Position numbers and translations under genes: made by a program
In this document: positions 4,218 through 7,525 of the stretch, one piece after another
Layout of the letters: every line of letters begins with the position of its first letter
Position numbering within the stretch: the first letter of the stretch is position 1
The notes under the pieces: generated by a model
Told to the model about the DNA's origin: nothing
Databases searched by the model: none
What the model saw: the letters and a program-made list of their open reading frames with translations, nothing else
NCBI GenBank assembly: GCA_039961715.1
Contig: JABRVW010000087.1
Coordinates: forward strand, 1-7,525
Length of the DNA stretch: 7,525 bases
Origin: JACQPU01 sp039961715
GTDB lineage: Bacteria > Bacteroidota > Ignavibacteria > UBA10030
Direction of reading: 5' to 3'

Positions 4218-6812
4218 TCACTCTTTTCTCTTTTTCCCCCCCTTCTTCTTCCTTGTTCCCTGTCTTCGCGAGGACTCCTCCTTCGTCTCTTTCCTCTTTC
4301 CGCTCCTGTCACCTCCATCCTTCATTCCGTCTGTACCCCCCTTATTGAGCGCCTTATCCGCTTCTTCAATTTTTTTGTCTTCCTCCTCCTCCGCCACTAC
4401 GGCCGCAACATCCGCCACCGAATCGCCTTCGGCCAGACGGATCAGGCGAACACCCTGAGTGTTTCGGCCCGCAACCCGTACGTCGGAAGCATGCTGGCGA
4501 ATCACAACCCCGCGTGTCGTGATCACCACAATGTCATCGCTGTCGGTCACTTCCTTGATCGCCACCATCTTGCCGGTTTTCTCCGAGGTCTTGACGGTTA
4601 TGATGCCCTTGCCTCCCCGGTGACTGATCCTGTACTCCTCCGCCTGACTGCGCTTCCCGTACCCTCTCTCGGTCGCGACGAGAATCGTTGTGTCATTCCT
4701 GTGGAGCGTTACGGCGCCCACAACGCGATCACCCTTGCCAAGCCGGATTCCCCGCACCCCCGCGGCACTGCGGCCCATTGCGCGCGCCTCATCTTCATGG
4801 AAGCGAATCGCCATGCCCAGCCGTGTACCCAGGATGATGTCTTGATTGCCTGTCGTCAGCTTCACATCGTTCAGCTTGTCTCCCGATTTCAACCCCATGG
4901 CTGTGATGCCGCTTCTTCGCGGATTGCTGAACTCGGAAAGTACGACCTTCTTCACCATCCCCTGCTCGGTGACCATGAGAATGTAATGCTTGTCGTCGAA
5001 CTGGCGAACTGCAATAAACCCGGCGATTCCTTCGTCCGTTCCGGTGGAGATAAGGCTGTTGATCGGTTTTCCCTTGGCCGTCCGCCCGCCCTCCGGAACC
5101 TCATGAACCTTGAGCCAGTAACAACGACCCTTGTCGGAGAAAAACAGCACATAGTCATGCGTGCTCGCCACAAACACGTGTGCCACAAAGTCATCCTCAC
5201 GTGTCGCCGCGCCCGTCACCCCCCGTCCTCCCCTCGCTTGACGCCGGTACCCGGATACGGGGAACCGTTTGATATACCCTTTGTGGCTGATCGTGATCGC
5301 GACGTTCTCCTCCGCGATCATGTCCTCAATGCTGAACTCCTCAGCCTTGTACACCACCTCCGTACGGCGGTCATCCCCATACTTCTCCCTCAGCTCCTTC
5401 AACTCCTGCTCAATGATGCTCATCTGGAGCTGTTTGCTCTTCAGAATCGCCTTGAGTTTCTCGATCAGCTTGATTGTCTCACGGTACTCATCCTCGACTT
5501 TCTTCCGCTCCAGGCCCGTGAGCCTCTGAAGGCGCATGTCCAGGATCGCTTTTGCCTGGATCTCCGACAGCTTGAACTTCTTCATGAGGCCTGTCTTCGC
5601 GCTCTCGACGTCCTTCGACTGCTTGATCAGCTTGATGACGGCGTCGATGTTATCGAGCGCAATGATGTACCCCTCGAGAATGTGTGCCCGCTTCTCGGCT
5701 TCGTCGAGCTCGTACTTCGACCTCCGCACGACGACGGTGTTCCGGTGCTCAACAAAGTGGCGGATCATGTCACGGAGCGTCAATACCTGCGGCCGGCCGT
5801 CCACCAACGCAAGCATGATCACACCGTAGGTGATCTGCATCTGGGTGTGCTTGAACAGATTGTTCAGCACGACCTCGGCCGTGGCATCCCTCTTGAGCTC
5901 AATCACCACACGCAGGCCATCGCGGTCCGACTCGTCGCGCACATCAGAAATGTCCTCCAGCTTCTTGTCGTTCACGAGGTCCGCGATCTTGGCAATGAGC
6001 CCCGCCTTGTTCACCAGGTAGGGTAGCTCTGACACTATGATCCTCTGACGGTCGCCCTTGGCCGTCTCGATCGATGCCTTGGCCCTTACCAACAGCCTCC
6101 CGCGCCCGGTCCGGTAAGCCTCCTTTACACCGTCGTAGCCGTAGAGAATGCCCCCCGTCGGAAAGTCCGGTGCAATAATGTGCTTCATGAGCCTGTCATT
6201 GTCGATCGAGGGATCCTTGATGAACGCAATGCATCCATCGATCACTTCGCGGAGATTGTGCGGGGGAATATTCGTGGCCATGCCAACCGCAATGCCGCTC
6301 GTTCCGTTGCAAAGAAGGTTCGGAAACAGCGCCGGCAGAACGACGGGTTCTTTCAGCGTGTCATCAAAATTCGGCGTGAAATCGACCGTGTTCTTCTCGA
6401 GATCCCTCAACATCTCTTCGGCCATCCGCGCCAGACGGGCTTCGGTGTACCGCATGGCCGCCGGTGAATCACCGTCGACCGACCCGAAGTTCCCCTGGCC
6501 GTCGACCAGAGGATACCTCAGAGAAAAGCCTTGCGCCATGCGCACCATGGTGTCATACACCGCGCTGTCACCGTGCGGATGGTACTTGCCGAGAACCTCG
6601 CCCACGATCCTTGCGCTCTTCTTGTAGGGCCGGTTGGATGCGAGCCCAAGCTCCTGCATGCCGAACAACACGCGCCGATGCACGGGTTTTAGCCCATCCC
6701 GGACGTCCGGCAATGCCCTCGCGACAATGACCGACATCGAATAATCGATGTACGATCCCTTCATTTCCTCTTCAATATCAACCGGAATGACTTTTTCGTT
6801 CAGTTGCGCCAT
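4218..6812 (-). CDS. gyrA: DNA gyrase subunit A
   Basis: This encodes the 864-residue breakage-reunion subunit of DNA gyrase, which with GyrB introduces negative supercoils using ATP. The ATG at 6812 gives the usual start, with the I-E-E-E-M-K-G-S-Y-I-D-Y-S-M-S-V-I motif at 13-29. The catalytic tyrosine is Y122 in A-A-M-R-Y-T-E-A-R (E. coli numbering coincides). The quinolone-region residues are S83 and D87 in H-P-H-G-D-S-A-V-Y-D, the sensitive wild-type states in E. coli. The winged-helix, tower and coiled-coil parts run to about 490. The GyrA box is QARGGRG at 525-531, a variant of QRRGGKG; together with the beta-pinwheel (blade motifs near 674-690, 724-733 and 780-791) it marks gyrase rather than topoisomerase IV. 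From 808 on, four Glu are followed by a low-complexity tail whose last 26 residues hold 14 Lys/Arg; E. coli GyrA ends acidic instead. The gene follows gyrB after 49 bases in the same direction. Confidence 0.98.
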   Translation of the reverse strand: MAQLNEKVIPVDIEEEMKGSYIDYSMSVIVARALPDVRDGLKPVHRRVLFGMQELGLASNRPYKKSARIVGEVLGKYHPHGDSAVYDTMVRMAQGFSLRYPLVDGQGNFGSVDGDSPAAMRYTEARLARMAEEMLRDLEKNTVDFTPNFDDTLKEPVVLPALFPNLLCNGTSGIAVGMATNIPPHNLREVIDGCIAFIKDPSIDNDRLMKHIIAPDFPTGGILYGYDGVKEAYRTGRGRLLVRAKASIETAKGDRQRIIVSELPYLVNKAGLIAKIADLVNDKKLEDISDVRDESDRDGLRVVIELKRDATAEVVLNNLFKHTQMQITYGVIMLALVDGRPQVLTLRDMIRHFVEHRNTVVVRRSKYELDEAEKRAHILEGYIIALDNIDAVIKLIKQSKDVESAKTGLMKKFKLSEIQAKAILDMRLQRLTGLERKKVEDEYRETIKLIEKLKAILKSKQLQMSIIEQELKELREKYGDDRRTEVVYKAEEFSIEDMIAEENVAITISHKGYIKRFPVSGYRRQARGGRGVTGAATREDDFVAHVFVASTHDYVLFFSDKGRCYWLKVHEVPEGGRTAKGKPINSLISTGTDEGIAGFIAVRQFDDKHYILMVTEQGMVKKVVLSEFSNPRRSGITAMGLKSGDKLNDVKLTTGNQDIILGTRLGMAIRFHEDEARAMGRSAAGVRGIRLGKGDRVVGAVTLHRNDTTILVATERGYGKRSQAEEYRISHRGGKGIITVKTSEKTGKMVAIKEVTDSDDIVVITTRGVVIRQHASDVRVAGRNTQGVRLIRLAEGDSVADVAAVVAEEEEDKKIEEADKALNKGGTDGMKDGGDRSGKRKETKEESSRRQGTRKKKGGKKRKE

Positions 6813-6816
6813 GACG

Positions 6817-6820
6817 CTCC
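6817..6820 (-). promoter_or_regulatory. Probable ribosome binding site of gyrA
   Basis: On the minus strand GGAG lies four bases before the gyrA ATG, within the 49-base gyrB-gyrA spacer. The spacing is shorter than usual (about 5-9). No better candidate is closer, but an AGGAA lies further upstream, near 6831-6836. It supports the chosen start and separate initiation within a shared gyrB-gyrA transcript. Confidence 0.5.
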
Positions 6821-6861
6821 GCTATGTGCAATTCCTGGTTTTCATTCACGTTTCTCTGTTC

Positions 6862-7525
6862 CTAGACGTCCAGGTTCCTCACGTACTTCGCGTTCTTCTC
6901 GATGAATTCCCTCCGCGGCTCCACTTCGTCACCCATCAGAATGGAGAAGGTCCGATCTGCGTCCGCCGCGTTTTCGATGGTCACCTGCAGAATCGTCCTC
7001 GTCTCCGGATTCATTGTCGTTGCCCAGAGTTGCTCGGGATTCATCTCGCCAAGACCTTTGAACCTTGAAATCACAATGCCGTCCGTCCGGACAACCGCAC
7101 CCTCCTCGTCCACCGCCGCGATGTCTTCTGTCTGCTGGCCCTTTGCCGAGCGCTTCTCCGCCTTCAATCGTTTCACGATCTCTTCCCTCTCCTCCTCATC
7201 GTAGGCGTAGTGTTCCTGTTTCCCCTTCTTGACCTTGTACAGGGGCGGCTGGGCGATATACACGTGTCCCAGCTCAATCAGCGGTTTCATATGCCGGAAG
7301 AACAGCGTTAATAACAGCGTGCGGATGTGCGAACCATCAACGTCAGCGTCGCACATGAGGATGATCTTCCCGTATCTGATCTTCTCTGGAGCAAAATCCT
7401 CCCCGACTCCGGCTCCCACCGCCGTGAAAATCGCCCGAATTTCCTCGTTTTCCAGAATCTTGTGCATCCGTGCTTTTTCCACGTTCAGGATCTTTCCCTT
7501 GATCGGAAGGATCGCCTGGAATTTC
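6862..7525 (-). CDS. gyrB: DNA gyrase subunit B, 3' part
   Basis: This is the C-terminal 220 residues of the ATPase/TOPRIM subunit of DNA gyrase; the 5' part is beyond the right edge. The frame is open to the edge, where it reads K-F-Q-A-I-L-P-I-K-G-K-I-L-N-V-E-K-A, the conserved GyrB stretch between the two TOPRIM acidic motifs. The second motif, MCDADVDGSHIRTLLLTLFF, carries the Asp residues that bind magnesium for DNA cleavage. Further on come S-R-F-K-G-L-G-E-M-N-P-E-Q-L-W, which contacts GyrA, and the standard ending L-M-G-D-E-V-E-P-R-R-E-F-I-E-K-N-A-K-Y-V-R-N-L-D-V. The roughly 170-residue insert of E. coli GyrB is absent; only a modest charged segment (K-A-E-K-R-S-A-K-G-Q-Q-T-E-D) lies between the TOPRIM core and the G-L-G-E-M motif. 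The upstream part (first acidic motif E-G-D-S-A and the ATPase domain) is not in the window. Confidence 0.97.
   Translation of the reverse strand, partial: KFQAILPIKGKILNVEKARMHKILENEEIRAIFTAVGAGVGEDFAPEKIRYGKIILMCDADVDGSHIRTLLLTLFFRHMKPLIELGHVYIAQPPLYKVKKGKQEHYAYDEEEREEIVKRLKAEKRSAKGQQTEDIAAVDEEGAVVRTDGIVISRFKGLGEMNPEQLWATTMNPETRTILQVTIENAADADRTFSILMGDEVEPRREFIEKNAKYVRNLDV

Noticed and set aside
4491..6026. Long plus-strand open frame of 511 codons antisense to gyrA, plus several shorter ones (5269-5529, 5536-5829, 6148-6627).
   Set aside because: They lie fully inside gyrA on the opposite strand, have no recognisable motifs, and are His/Leu/Arg- or Ser-rich as expected for the reverse complement of a GC-rich conserved gene.
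6410..6570. Quinolone-resistance changes in gyrA.
   Set aside because: Residues 83 (Ser) and 87 (Asp) are the sensitive states known from E. coli, so no resistance change is evident.

Overview
The window holds ordinary chromosomal DNA of a Gram-negative-type (diderm) bacterium. It carries two complete or partial ABC-transporter permeases, a pair of envelope genes of unknown function, and the convergent gyrB-gyrA operon. By eye the DNA is moderately GC-rich. GyrA and GyrB look closest to the Bacteroidota/Chlorobiota/Ignavibacteria side of the bacterial tree. That is an impression from remembered sequences, not a search result. The two-gene family pair in the middle is known only from bacteria with an outer membrane, which supports a diderm host.

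Layout, left to right. Positions 1-342 (+) are the 3' end of a MacB/FtsX-type permease, and 359-1537 (+) is a second, complete permease of the same family 16 bases downstream. A 220-base spacer (1538-1757) follows. It has no gene but contains a near-perfect palindrome framed by 10-bp direct repeats, a possible sigma70-type promoter, and a short degenerate 7-bp tandem repeat. Positions 1758-2282 (+) encode a small multi-spanning membrane protein (TIGR03546/DUF2062-like). One base later, 2284-4173 (+) encodes a 629-residue membrane-anchored protein with AsmA-like and coiled-coil parts (TIGR03545-like). After a 44-base convergent gap comes gyrA on the minus strand (4218-6812, complete), preceded by the 3' part of gyrB (6862-7525, cut by the window edge).

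How they fit together. The two permeases are probably the membrane subunits of one MacB- or LolCDE-like ABC exporter whose ATPase should lie to the left. The 1758/2284 pair is translationally linked and looks like an envelope module: an inner-membrane partner plus an anchored periplasmic protein with AsmA-like strands. Its function is unknown, and a role in moving lipid across the envelope is only a hypothesis. gyrB and gyrA encode the two subunits of DNA gyrase and read as a two-gene operon. The key catalytic and metal-binding residues of gyrase visible here are intact. The main oddities are the envelope pair, the structured repeat in the spacer, and an unusually basic, low-complexity C-terminal tail on GyrA.
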